From Pseudomonas corrugata (lineage in GTDB: Bacteria; Pseudomonadota; Gammaproteobacteria; Pseudomonadales; Pseudomonadaceae), in NCBI RefSeq assembly GCF_001269905.1, contig NZ_LHVK01000008.1, positions 1-64,000 of the forward strand: 64,000 bases of DNA, read 5' to 3'. Of this stretch, positions 7,794 to 17,122 are shown piece by piece. A program made the position numbers and the translations under genes. A model generated the notes under the pieces. It was not told the origin of the DNA. It ran no database searches and saw nothing but the letters and a program-made list of their open reading frames with translations. Positions within the stretch are counted from its first letter, which is position 1. Every line of letters starts with the position of its first letter.

Positions 7794-9011
7794 ATGGCGG
7801 CCAAGGCAGTAAAAACCGATACCTATACCTGGGAAGGCAAAGACCGCAAGGGCGCGAAGATGTCCGGCGAGCTGACCGGCCAGAGCCCGGCCCTGGTCAA
7901 GGCGCAATTGCGCAAGCAAGGCATCAACCCGGGCAAGGTCCGCAAGAAATCCACCTCGATATTCAGCAAGGGCAAACGCATCAAGCCGCTGGATATCGCC
8001 CTCTTCACCCGCCAGATGGCGACGATGCTCAAGGCCGGTGTGCCCCTGCTGCAAGCCTTCGACATCATTGGCGAAGGCTTCGACAATGCCAACATGCGCA
8101 AGCTGGTAGACGAGGTGAAGCAGGAGGTCGCCGCCGGCAACAGTTTCGCCGCGTCGTTGCGCAAGTGCCCGCAATACTTCGACGAGTTGTACTGCAACCT
8201 GGTGGACGCGGGTGAACAGGCCGGTGCCCTGGACACCTTGCTGGATCGGGTCGCGACCTACAAGGAGAAGAGCGAAGCCCTCAAGGCCAAGATCAAGAAA
8301 GCCATGACCTATCCGGCGGCCGTCGTGCTCGTAGCGGCAGTCGTCACCGGCATTCTACTGGTCAAGGTGGTGCCGCAGTTCGAATCGGTGTTCTCCGGAT
8401 TCGGCGCGAAACTGCCTGCGTTCACCCTGATGGTCATCGGCCTGTCGGAGTTCATGCAAGAGTCGTGGTGGCTGCTGCTGGGCGGGGCTGTGGGCACATT
8501 TTTTGGCGTGAAGTATGCGCTCAAGCGCTCCCAGGGTTTTCGTGACTGGCGTGATAAATGGCTGCTCAAGCTGCCGCTGGTGGGCACCCTGATGTACAAA
8601 TCCGCGGTAGCCCGCTACGCCCGGACACTGTCCACCACCTTCGCCGCCGGCGTGCCACTGGTGGAGGCTCTGGACTCTGTCTCCGGCGCCACCGGCAACG
8701 TGGTGTTCAAACGTGCGGTCCAGCGCATCCGGCAAGATGTCTCGACCGGTATGCAGTTGAATTTTTCCATGCGTGCCTCAGGCATATTCCCGAACCTGGC
8801 GATCCAGATGACCGCCATCGGCGAGGAATCCGGAGCACTGGACGATATGCTCGACAAGGTGGCAGGTTTCTATGAGGCCGAGGTCGACAACCTGGTGGAC
8901 AATCTCACCAGTCTGATGGAACCGTTCATCATGGTGGTCCTGGGGGTGGTTGTCGGCGGTCTTGTGGTTGCCATGTACCTGCCCATCTTTCAACTCGGCT
9001 CTGCGATCTGA
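7794..9011 (+). CDS. pilC: Type IV pilus inner-membrane platform protein PilC
   Basis: The 405-residue protein has two GspF domains, the platform on which PilB turns. The first (about residues 70-195) contains 'FTRQMATMLKAGVPLLQAFD'; the second (about 275-400) contains 'YARTLSTTFAAGVPLVEALD'. Three strongly hydrophobic segments are visible: near 170-195, near 220-240, and at the C-terminus ('VVLGVVVGGLVVAMYLPIF'). The ATG at 7794 lies two bases after the pilB stop; longer versions would overlap pilB in another frame. pilD starts one base after its stop. Tight spacing implies one operon. Confidence 0.96.
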   Translation: MAAKAVKTDTYTWEGKDRKGAKMSGELTGQSPALVKAQLRKQGINPGKVRKKSTSIFSKGKRIKPLDIALFTRQMATMLKAGVPLLQAFDIIGEGFDNANMRKLVDEVKQEVAAGNSFAASLRKCPQYFDELYCNLVDAGEQAGALDTLLDRVATYKEKSEALKAKIKKAMTYPAAVVLVAAVVTGILLVKVVPQFESVFSGFGAKLPAFTLMVIGLSEFMQESWWLLLGGAVGTFFGVKYALKRSQGFRDWRDKWLLKLPLVGTLMYKSAVARYARTLSTTFAAGVPLVEALDSVSGATGNVVFKRAVQRIRQDVSTGMQLNFSMRASGIFPNLAIQMTAIGEESGALDDMLDKVAGFYEAEVDNLVDNLTSLMEPFIMVVLGVVVGGLVVAMYLPIFQLGSAI

Positions 9012-9012
9012 C

Positions 9013-9882
9013 ATGCCCCTGACCGGATTCTTCATCCTTTATCCCCTGGCCTTTGTGCTGACCGCACTTTTGCTCGGGCTGATCGTCGGCAGCTTCCTCA
9101 ATGTCCTGGTGTGGCGGTTGCCCAAGATGCTCACCCGGGAATGGCGGCTGCAAGCCCACGACCTGCTGGGCCTGCCCGCCGAAACACCCGGCCCGGCCTA
9201 CAACCTGATGCTGCCTCACTCCCATTGCCCTCACTGCGGCCACCGCATCCGGGCCTGGGAAAATATCCCATTGCTCAGTTACCTCGCACTGCGTGGTCGC
9301 TGTTCCAGTTGCGCGGCCCCCATTGGGCGACGGTATCCCCTGACCGAGCTGGCCTGCGCTGCGCTGTCGGCCTTCGTCGCCTGGCATTTCGGCTTTGGCT
9401 GGCAGGCCGCGCTGGTGATGGTCCTAAGCTGGGGCCTGCTGGGCATGAGTCTGATCGATGCGGAGCATCAGCTACTGCCCGATACACTGGTGCTGCCGTT
9501 GTTGTGGCTGGGGCTGATCGTCAACAGCTTCGGGCTGTTCGTCTCGTTGAACCAGGCGGTATGGGGAGCGGTGGCCGGCTATCTCGCGCTGTGGTCGGTA
9601 TTCTGGATCTTCAAGTTGATCACCGGCAAGGAAGGCATGGGCTACGGAGACTTCAAGCTGCTGGCGATGCTGGGGGCCTGGGGCGGCTGGCAAATTCTGC
9701 CGCTGACGCTGCTGCTATCGTCGCTGGTGGGCGCCGTGATCGGAGTCGTTGTGTTGCGCATGCGAAGTGCCCCGGCTTCGACGCAGATCCCCTTCGGGCC
9801 CTATTTGGCCATTGCCGGCTGGATTGCCTTGCTCTGGGGTGGTCAAATAACCGACTTCTATTGGCACTCTGTCGGTTTCTAA
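9013..9882 (+). CDS. pilD: Prepilin peptidase / N-methyltransferase PilD
   Basis: The 289-residue polytopic membrane protein cleaves the leaders of PilA, the minor pilins and type II pseudopilins, and methylates the new N-terminal Phe. A cytoplasmic zinc-binding domain has paired cysteines (CPHC near residue 74 and CSSC near 99). The two catalytic Asp motifs of the GxGD-type peptidase are present: [12 protein letters not shown] near residue 150 and [15 protein letters not shown] near 210. About eight membrane segments are visible. The start at 9013 follows the pilC stop by one base. coaE follows after 10 bases. Confidence 0.96.
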   Translation: MPLTGFFILYPLAFVLTALLLGLIVGSFLNVLVWRLPKMLTREWRLQAHDLLGLPAETPGPAYNLMLPHSHCPHCGHRIRAWENIPLLSYLALRGRCSSCAAPIGRRYPLTELACAALSAFVAWHFGFGWQAALVMVLSWGLLGMSLIDAEHQLLPDTLVLPLLWLGLIVNSFGLFVSLNQAVWGAVAGYLALWSVFWIFKLITGKEGMGYGDFKLLAMLGAWGGWQILPLTLLLSSLVGAVIGVVVLRMRSAPASTQIPFGPYLAIAGWIALLWGGQITDFYWHSVGF

Positions 9883-9892
9883 TGATTTCTCT

Positions 9893-10516
9893 ATGAACAA
9901 TCCCGTGGAAAAACCCTGGATTCTTGGCCTGACCGGCGGTATCGGCAGCGGTAAAAGTGCTGCGGCCCAGCATTTCATCGACCTGGGCGTGCATGTCATA
10001 GACGCTGATCATGCGGCGCGCTGGGTAGTCGAGCCGGGGCGTCCGGCGCTGGCAAAAATCGCCGAACACTTCGGTCCGGACGTGCTGCAGGCCGACGGCA
10101 CGCTGAATCGCGCGGCCCTGCGCAAACTGATTTTCGAGAACGCCGATGAGCGGCGCTGGCTCGAGACCCTGCTGCATCCGTTGATCGCCGAGGAAATTGC
10201 CCATCACCTGGCCCAGGCCCGGTCGCCGTACGCAATACTCGTCTCACCACTGTTGATCGAGTCAGGGCAGTACGCCATGACCCACCGCATCCTGGTGATC
10301 GACGCGCCTGAACCACTTCAGATCGAACGGACCTTGCAGCGCGACCAGATCAGCGAGCAACAGGTCCAGGCGATACTCAAGGCACAGTCCAGCCGCCAGG
10401 ATCGCCTGAACCATGCCGACGATGTGGTGGTCAACGACCGCGACCTCGCCTGGCTGCACAGTGAGGTCGAACGCCTGCATCATTTTTACCTTACATTGCG
10501 TGGAGGCCAATCATGA
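9893..10516 (+). CDS. coaE: Dephospho-CoA kinase
   Basis: The 207-residue cytoplasmic enzyme phosphorylates dephospho-CoA in the last step of coenzyme A synthesis. The P-loop GGIGSGKS lies at about residues 14-21, followed by '[15 protein letters not shown]' with the catalytic Asp and the substrate-binding segment 'SPLLIESG'. Length and motifs fit the family. Its position after pilD and its 4-base overlap with yacG (ATGA) match the conserved pseudomonad order. Confidence 0.97.
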   Translation: MNNPVEKPWILGLTGGIGSGKSAAAQHFIDLGVHVIDADHAARWVVEPGRPALAKIAEHFGPDVLQADGTLNRAALRKLIFENADERRWLETLLHPLIAEEIAHHLAQARSPYAILVSPLLIESGQYAMTHRILVIDAPEPLQIERTLQRDQISEQQVQAILKAQSSRQDRLNHADDVVVNDRDLAWLHSEVERLHHFYLTLRGGQS

Positions 10517-10719
10517 GCCAGACCCCAACCGTTGACTGCCCGACCTGCGGCGCCCCTGTCGAATGGAGCCCGGAGAGCAAATTCCGACCATTCTGTTCCG
10601 ATCGCTGCAAACTCATCGACCTGGGCGCCTGGGCGTCGGAAGAACACAAGATACCCGTCAGCCCCGACGCCGAGGACGAACTGTTCAGCGAAGATTTCAA
10701 CCCCCGTTCACACCACTAG
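10513..10719 (+). CDS. yacG: DNA gyrase inhibitor YacG (zinc protein)
   Basis: The 68-residue protein has a four-cysteine zinc site: CPTCG at residues 9-13 and FCSDRCK near 28-34, with the conserved '[17 protein letters not shown]' segment and an acidic tail. In E. coli YacG binds GyrB and inhibits gyrase. The start overlaps the coaE stop (ATGA), implying translational coupling at the end of the pilBCD operon. A short palindrome and the convergent next gene follow at once. Confidence 0.95.
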   Translation: MSQTPTVDCPTCGAPVEWSPESKFRPFCSDRCKLIDLGAWASEEHKIPVSPDAEDELFSEDFNPRSHH

Positions 10720-10723
10720 CGGC

Positions 10724-10939
10724 CTAAGGCCGCATGAAACCGTAGTCCTGTTTTTCGTCGAGATTTTCCGCCAGGAAGTTCAACTCATCGGCCAGGTCCT
10801 CGGCGCTGCGCACTGTCTTGCTCTGTTGCACAATCGCACTGAGCAAGGCTCGCAGGCTCAGGCCCGGATCGAAACCGATTTCCATAGCGGCATCGTGGCT
10901 ACGCCTGATCTCTTGTCTCGCCCACTCATAAACACCCAT
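10724..10939 (-). CDS. Conserved hypothetical protein (small, soluble)
   Basis: The 71-residue acidic protein starts MGVYEWARQEIRRSHDAAME and is predicted to be mostly helical, without signal peptide or membrane segment. The start at 10939 has a GGAG site about eight bases upstream; an in-frame ATG 30 bases further up is less likely. A similar gene occupies the same position next to yacG in P. aeruginosa (recalled, not searched). It converges with yacG with four bases between stop codons. No function can be assigned. Confidence 0.7.
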   Translation of the reverse strand: MGVYEWARQEIRRSHDAAMEIGFDPGLSLRALLSAIVQQSKTVRSAEDLADELNFLAENLDEKQDYGFMRP

Positions 10940-11002
10940 CGTTATGCTCCTGGAAGTTTTCCAGAGCATGAGCGGCGCCTGCCTGCACGACCTTGATATG
11001 CA

Positions 11003-11689
11003 TCAAGACTTGTCGTCATCCTTCCAGGGTGCCGACAGATAGCGCGTGCGGTTGAAGGTTTCCAGCCATTCGGGACTGAACACTACCAGCGCACTGATCA
11101 CCATGCCGTTGATGAACGCTTCGGGAAAAATGATCAACCAGAGATAGCCGACGAAATCGCTCAGCCAGTAAGGCATGGCGAACACCCCGTCGTACCACAA
11201 CAGACCAAGACCCAGCAGCAGGCACAGCAATGCCGACAGGGCTGCGGCGAGGAACCCCGAGCAGAAGATATACACGAACAGGTTACGTGGCTGGGCACGC
11301 TCCACCAGGACCGCGCAGGATTCGGTGACCAGCACCGGCAACAAGATCAACAACACTCCGTTGACGCCCAGCGCCACCATGTCCTGACGCCCCAGCAGCA
11401 CCAGTGCAAGCTGGGCAATGAGGCCGCCAACGATTGCCAACGGCCAGTCCAGCAACAGCGTCACGGCAGTCATGCCGATGAAGTGATAGGACACACCGGT
11501 ATCGAAATCCCGTCGCACCAGCCACAACATGAACAGCGCCAGTACCGTGCCAAACAGCAGGTGCTGGCGACGGCTGTCGGTAAACAGCTCCACCCACGGT
11601 GCTCGCCATACCGCCCAGGCCAGCACCGGGACGTAGATCAGCCAGCCAGCCGCAAGTGTCTGGGGTGAGAGCAGTTCGGCTCCGATCAT
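11003..11689 (-). CDS. CbiM-like energy-coupling factor permease (COG3235-type)
   Basis: The 228-residue protein has about seven hydrophobic segments and contains 'DTGVSYHFIGMTAVTLLLDWPLA', 'FVYIFCSGFLAAALSALLCLL' and 'YLWLIIFPEAFINGMVISALV', resembling CbiM/NikM-type S components of energy-coupling factor importers. No ATPase or T component is adjacent, so the substrate (a metal ion or cobalamin-related compound) and a partner cannot be stated. The ATG at 11689 with AGGTGT upstream is preferred; upstream in-frame codons enter repeat sequence. Confidence 0.65.
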   Translation of the reverse strand: MIGAELLSPQTLAAGWLIYVPVLAWAVWRAPWVELFTDSRRQHLLFGTVLALFMLWLVRRDFDTGVSYHFIGMTAVTLLLDWPLAIVGGLIAQLALVLLGRQDMVALGVNGVLLILLPVLVTESCAVLVERAQPRNLFVYIFCSGFLAAALSALLCLLLGLGLLWYDGVFAMPYWLSDFVGYLWLIIFPEAFINGMVISALVVFSPEWLETFNRTRYLSAPWKDDDKS

Positions 11690-11750
11690 GGGGACTACAC
11701 CTTTCGCTTGTTTTTTCCAGCAGCCGGCACAGTGCATTCCCGTCGGACTG

Positions 11751-11851
11751 CGTAGGAGCCGTCGAGCGAAGCGAGGCTGCGATCTTTTCCCAGACACTTG
11801 AGTTCCAAGTGAAAGATTAAAAGATCGCAGGCTTCGCCAGCTCCTACAACC
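11751..11851. repeat. Inverted repeat element, second repeat family
   Basis: Imperfect inverted arms (TAGGAGCCGTCGAGCGAAGCGAGGCTGCGATCTTTT against its partial complement near 11820-11851) flank about 35 bases. The core, GCTGCGATCTTTT, is a repeat I recall as common between genes in fluorescent pseudomonads. It is distinct from the GTGGGAGC REP family. Confidence 0.6.
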
Positions 11852-11866
11852 TCAAACTCTTTTGGG

Positions 11867-11906
11867 CGCGCTACGCACGCCAGCGGGGATAAATCCCCTC
11901 GCCACA
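11867..11906. repeat. Half-element of the GGCGAGGGGAT repeat family
   Basis: One arm (CAGCGGGGATAAATCCCCTC followed by GCCACAA) of the repeat seen as full inverted pairs at 25983-26115 and 34141-34275. It stands alone here, immediately beside a different repeat family. Confidence 0.7.
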
Positions 11907-12023
11907 AGAATTGTGCACAGTTTTATGTCTCTATCGACACGTAGAGTCTACACCCCACTCATAAGACTCATTCATCAACGCAACGCTTCCAGCTTGTCGC
12001 AATTGAAAGCTAAGCTTGAGCTC

Positions 12024-12650
12024 ATGGATGATTCCGATTATTTACGCCTGCTGACCATCGCGGCCGAGCAAGCCAACGCCTTTCTCTCCAATGCCCGCAA
12101 ATGGGAGCGTGAGCGTTGGGTCTGCCAGCGACTGCTGCAAGGGCTGAACGTGCCCTACCGCGCCGACGAATTCACCCCCGCCGGGGAGCCGCCGGACGTG
12201 TTGTTCCGTGACGCCAACTTCGAGGTGTTCTTCGTCCTCGACGAGGGCCGCCGGCTCAATGACGAATGGCGCGATGAACTGCAACGTCGCCGCAGTGCAT
12301 TCTCCCTGAGCCAACTGGTGCGCCGCGAAGCCAAGCCCAGGCGGATCCCGGCCAACGAGTTCCTGCTGAGGCTGGCGCCGACCCTGCGCAAGAAAGCCCA
12401 CAATTACACCGAACGCGGCATGGACCTGGGAGAACTGGACATCATTGCCTTCGCCAGCCTGAAGCGTGAAGTGCTGGACCTCAACAGCCATTTCCCGCCG
12501 CCCACCGAATACCTGCGCCAGGGCTGGCGCTCGCTATCGCTGGTGGGGCCGACCTTCGCCCGGGTGCTGTTCGCCCACCCCGACGCGCCGGACTTCCTGC
12601 GAGGCAACCTGGGGCGCAGCATCGTGTTTGATGTGGGGATCAGCCTGTGA
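12024..12650 (+). CDS. DUF1780 protein
   Basis: The 208-residue soluble protein begins MDDSDYLRLLTIAAEQANAF and continues 'LSNARKWERERWVCQRLL', the pattern of DUF1780, a pseudomonad family that I recall being described as a putative endonuclease; no catalytic motif can be confirmed by eye. Highly charged central helices contain many Arg residues ('RRRSAFSLSQLVRREAKPRR'). The start at 12024 was chosen because the upstream in-frame extension reads through repeat DNA. The same order (CbiM-like, DUF1780, DUF3094, ndh) occurs in related genomes by recollection. Confidence 0.75.
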   Translation: MDDSDYLRLLTIAAEQANAFLSNARKWERERWVCQRLLQGLNVPYRADEFTPAGEPPDVLFRDANFEVFFVLDEGRRLNDEWRDELQRRRSAFSLSQLVRREAKPRRIPANEFLLRLAPTLRKKAHNYTERGMDLGELDIIAFASLKREVLDLNSHFPPPTEYLRQGWRSLSLVGPTFARVLFAHPDAPDFLRGNLGRSIVFDVGISL

Positions 12651-12748
12651 ATCATCACCGCGTCCACCGAACGGCTATGCTGTTCGCAGCCACAAACAAT
12701 CCCCTGTAACGTACACGCACTTCGCAACGTCTACCTGACGAGGCCTTT

Positions 12749-12922
12749 ATGACCAGCCGCCTGAACCCTGACGACCAGAAGCATGTCGAAGAGTACCTGC
12801 AACTGTCCCAGCACCGAGTCGAGCGCCGGCCTTTCCGGCCGTGGATGCTCCTGGTGGTGGTACTGGCCGTGACGATCGGCCTGGGCCTGTTGAGCCGACT
12901 GATCAGTTACCTGACGCTATGA
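12749..12922 (+). CDS. DUF3094 small membrane protein
   Basis: The 57-residue protein starts MTSRLNPDDQKHVEEYLQL, continues with a basic segment (HRVERRPFRPW), and ends with one transmembrane helix (MLLVVVLAVTIGLGLLSRLI). This is the layout of DUF3094 proteins of pseudomonads. The ATG follows GACGAGG by six bases. It precedes ndh by about 80 bases in the same direction; a relationship to respiration is possible but inferred only from position. Confidence 0.8.
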   Translation: MTSRLNPDDQKHVEEYLQLSQHRVERRPFRPWMLLVVVLAVTIGLGLLSRLISYLTL

Positions 12923-13003
12923 GCTGCCTGCTATCGAGGGATACGATACTGGCACTCGCGAGGGTAACGGCACCGATTTCCTTTAGCCTTGCGAGATATC
13001 CCC

Positions 13004-14302
13004 ATGACTCATCGTATTGTCATCGTTGGCGGCGGCGCCGGCGGCCTGGAGTTGGCTACCCGTCTGGGTAAGACCCTGGGCAAGCGTGGCACGGCCAGCG
13101 TGATGCTGGTCGACGCGAACCTGACCCACATCTGGAAACCCCTGCTGCACGAAGTCGCGGCCGGCTCCCTGAATTCCTCCGAAGACGAACTCAACTACGT
13201 CGCCCAGGCGAAATGGAACCACTTCGAGTTCCAGCTCGGGCGCATGAGCGGCCTGGACCGCGAACGAAAAAGTATCCAACTGGCCGCCACCTATGACGAA
13301 GCCGGCGTGGAACTGCTGCCGGCCCGGGTGCTGGGCTACGATACCCTGGTGATTGCCGTCGGCAGCACCACCAATGACTTCGGCACCGAGGGCGCAGCGC
13401 AACATTGCCTGTTCCTCGATACCCGCAAACAGGCCGAGCGCTTCCATCAGCAATTGCTCAACCATTACCTGCGCGCCCACGCCGGCCAGACCGATGCCGT
13501 GGAGCGGATCAGCGTCGCCATCGTCGGTGCCGGTGCCACCGGCGTCGAACTGGCGGCCGAGCTGCATAACGCCGCCCATGAGCTGGCGGCTTATGGGCTG
13601 GACCGGATCAAGCCGGAAAACATGCACATCACCCTGATCGAAGCCGGGCCACGGGTGCTGCCGGCATTGCCGGAGCGTATCGGCGGGCCCGTACACAAGA
13701 CCCTGGAAAAGCTCGGGGTCAATGTCATGACCAACGCCGCGGTCGGCCAGGTGACGGCCGACAGCCTGATCACCGTCGATGGCAAAGTGATCGACGCCAG
13801 CCTGAAAGTCTGGGCCGCCGGGATTCGCGCACCGGAATTCCTCAAGGACATTGACGGGCTGGAAACCAACCGGATCAACCAGTTGCACGTACTGCCGACC
13901 CTGCAGACCACCTGTGACGAGAACATCTTCGCCTTCGGTGACTGCGCCGCCTGCCCGCAACCGGGCAGCGATCGCAACGTACCGCCCCGCGCCCAGGCGG
14001 CGCACCAGCAGGCATCGCTGTTGGCCAAGTCTTTGAAGCTGCGGATCGAAGGCAAGGCGTTGCCGCATTACAAGTACACCGACTACGGCTCGCTGATCTC
14101 GCTGTCGAGGTTCTCGGCGGTGGGCAACCTGATGGGTAATCTCACCGGCAGCGTGATGCTCGAAGGCTGGCTGGCGCGGATGTTCTACGTGTCGCTGTAC
14201 CGCATGCACCAGATGGCGTTGTATGGAATGTTCCGTACGGCCATGTTGATGCTGGGCAGCAAGATCGGACGCGGGACCGAGCCGCGGCTCAAATTGCACT
14301 GA
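13004..14302 (+). CDS. ndh: Type II NADH dehydrogenase
   Basis: The 432-residue flavoprotein oxidises NADH and reduces ubiquinone without pumping protons. The FAD-binding site VIVGGGAGGLELATRLG is at the N-terminus, and the NADH-binding site VAIVGAGATGVELAAEL lies near residues 170-187. 'ENIFAFGDCAACPQPG' near 306 is the second FAD contact, and the C-terminal amphipathic part provides membrane association. Length and motifs match bacterial Ndh. The start at 13004 leaves the dinucleotide fold intact; an upstream in-frame codon adds five residues only. Downstream is a repeat cluster. Confidence 0.93.
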   Translation: MTHRIVIVGGGAGGLELATRLGKTLGKRGTASVMLVDANLTHIWKPLLHEVAAGSLNSSEDELNYVAQAKWNHFEFQLGRMSGLDRERKSIQLAATYDEAGVELLPARVLGYDTLVIAVGSTTNDFGTEGAAQHCLFLDTRKQAERFHQQLLNHYLRAHAGQTDAVERISVAIVGAGATGVELAAELHNAAHELAAYGLDRIKPENMHITLIEAGPRVLPALPERIGGPVHKTLEKLGVNVMTNAAVGQVTADSLITVDGKVIDASLKVWAAGIRAPEFLKDIDGLETNRINQLHVLPTLQTTCDENIFAFGDCAACPQPGSDRNVPPRAQAAHQQASLLAKSLKLRIEGKALPHYKYTDYGSLISLSRFSAVGNLMGNLTGSVMLEGWLARMFYVSLYRMHQMALYGMFRTAMLMLGSKIGRGTEPRLKLH

Positions 14303-14329
14303 ACAACAGTCGTTGCCTGAAACACCGTT

Positions 14330-14600
14330 TTCGCGAGCAGGCTCGCTCCCACAGGGTCTGGTGGCGTAGGCGGATACCGCATACACCCAGACCCAATGCG
14401 GGAGCGGGCAAGCGCTAATGCAGTCAGTTAAGCCACAAACCTGTGGGAGCAAGCTTCACTCCCACAGGTGTTGCGTCGTTTGATCCTTAACTGACTGGCA
14501 TTAGGGCGAGCCCGGGTCCCACAGGGTTTGATGATGTATACAAATGCTGCATCCACCCCGAATCCCATGTGGGAGCGTGGCTTGCCCGCGAAGACGGCGG
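14330..14600. repeat. Cluster of intact and decayed REP units
   Basis: Between ndh and the chemoreceptor lies a run of REP-like sequences: one intact unit (14330-14355), decayed units near 14396-14416 and 14499-14525, a short perfect palindrome (CTGTGGGAG...CTCCCACAG, 14440-14469), and a unit near 14568-14600 with the GCTTGCCCGCGA variant core. No gene is supported in this gap. Confidence 0.8.
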
Positions 14601-14628
14601 TGCAGTCGACGCAAGTCTCCTCCTGCAC

Positions 14629-16332
<1,704 letters not shown>

Positions 16333-16360
16333 TTAAGACTTGCGGCATTTCGCGCAGACA

Positions 16361-16395
16361 AAAAAAATCCCCGTATCTTTCGATACGAGGATTTT
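16361..16395 (-). terminator. Terminator of the tRNA cluster
   Basis: On the minus strand AATCCTCGTATC-GAAA-GATACGGGGATT is followed by a run of eight T residues, directly after the last tRNA-Pro. The stem is nearly perfect. Confidence 0.85.
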
Positions 16396-16400
16396 CAGTA

Positions 16401-16477
16401 TGGTCGGGGTAAGGGGATTCGAACTCCTGACATCCTGCTCCCAAAGCAGGCGCGCTACCGGACTGCGCTATACCCCG
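16401..16477 (-). tRNA. tRNA-Pro (anticodon TGG), second copy
   Basis: A 77-base cloverleaf with encoded CCA; acceptor CGGGGTA/TACCCCG, the anticodon loop contains TGG, and the T-loop is GTTCGAATC. The sequence is identical to the copy at 16653-16729. A terminator-like hairpin lies six bases upstream (16483-16509), so this copy may depend on read-through or a weak promoter of its own. Confidence 0.95.
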
Positions 16478-16482
16478 GTAAT

Positions 16483-16509
16483 AAAAAGGCGACCTTTGCA
16501 AGTCGCCTT
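16483..16509 (-). terminator. Intrinsic-terminator-like hairpin inside the tRNA cluster
   Basis: On the minus strand AAGGCGAC-TTGCAAAG-GTCGCCTT is followed by TTTAT. It separates tRNA-Lys from the last tRNA-Pro and would limit read-through. Confidence 0.7.
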
Positions 16510-16571
16510 CCTCGATCAGCGCTTTTGGCCTCTGATCTTAAGATTCGATTCCAGCGAACTGGTCTCAAAAA

Positions 16572-16647
16572 TGGTGGGTCGTGTGGGATTCGAACCTACG
16601 ACCAATTGGTTAAAAGCCAACTGCTCTACCAACTGAGCTAACGACCC
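16572..16647 (-). tRNA. tRNA-Lys (anticodon TTT)
   Basis: A 76-base cloverleaf with encoded CCA; acceptor GGGTCGT/ACGACCC, D-stem AGCTCAGTTGGTAGAGC, and anticodon loop CTTTTAA giving TTT. It is third in the leftward cluster, five bases after tRNA-Pro. Confidence 0.96.
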
Positions 16648-16652
16648 AAATA

Positions 16653-16729
16653 TGGTCGGGGTAAGGGGATTCGAACTCCTGACATCCTGCTCCCAAAGCA
16701 GGCGCGCTACCGGACTGCGCTATACCCCG
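16653..16729 (-). tRNA. tRNA-Pro (anticodon TGG), first copy
   Basis: A 77-base cloverleaf with encoded CCA, identical to the copy at 16401-16477. It lies between tRNA-Asn and tRNA-Lys with gaps of seven and five bases, so the three are surely processed from one transcript. Confidence 0.96.
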
Positions 16730-16736
16730 ATTGAAA

Positions 16737-16812
16737 TGGCTCCGTGACCAGGACTCGAACCTGGGACCCAATGATTAACAGTCATTTGCTCTACCGACTG
16801 AGCTATCACGGA
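16737..16812 (-). tRNA. tRNA-Asn (anticodon GTT)
   Basis: A 76-base cloverleaf with encoded CCA; acceptor TCCGTGA/TCACGGA, D-arm AGCTCAGTCGGTAGAGC, and anticodon loop CTGTTAA giving GTT. It is first in the leftward cluster, about 90 bases from the promoter. Confidence 0.96.
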
Positions 16813-16902
16813 ACTGATATTTCAAGTTGCAACCTTGAAGCTTGATTGAATCCAGCTTCAACCTCTTCTACCCGTTTGCATCGCTGCGTTCGTGTGTCTG
16901 AG

Positions 16903-16937
16903 GCGCGCTATTCTACAATCTTAAAAACCTCTGTCAA
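16903..16937 (-). promoter_or_regulatory. Sigma-70 promoter of the tRNA cluster with GC-rich discriminator
   Basis: On the minus strand TTGACA (16932-16937) is separated by 16 bases from TAGAAT (16910-16915), followed by GCGCGCC. A strong promoter with a GC-rich discriminator is typical of stable RNA genes under stringent control. Confidence 0.75.
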
Positions 16938-17070
16938 CCCCTTAAATTGCTTTCAAGACAATGATTTGCAACTTATTTTGGATTCCTTCTCAGGGAGAAG
17001 TGACCCTAGGGGGTGACTGACTGCGGGGCGCACTTTACAAGCCTTTTCCTTTGAGTTCAACGGCCTGATG

Positions 17071-17098
17071 AAAAAAATGGCCTCGCAATGCGAGGCCA
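17071..17098 (-). terminator. Rho-independent terminator of clpB
   Basis: On the minus strand TGGCCTCGCATTGCGAGGCCA is followed by seven T residues, about 25 bases after the clpB stop. Confidence 0.85.
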
Positions 17099-17122
17099 GT
17101 CGGTCAACAACGGTGCAGCCTG

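Noticed and set aside
10720..10736. Palindrome GCGGCCTAAGGCCGC considered as terminator
   Set aside because: The stem is only six to seven bases and no T-run follows on either strand; it also overlaps the 3' end of the small minus-strand gene.
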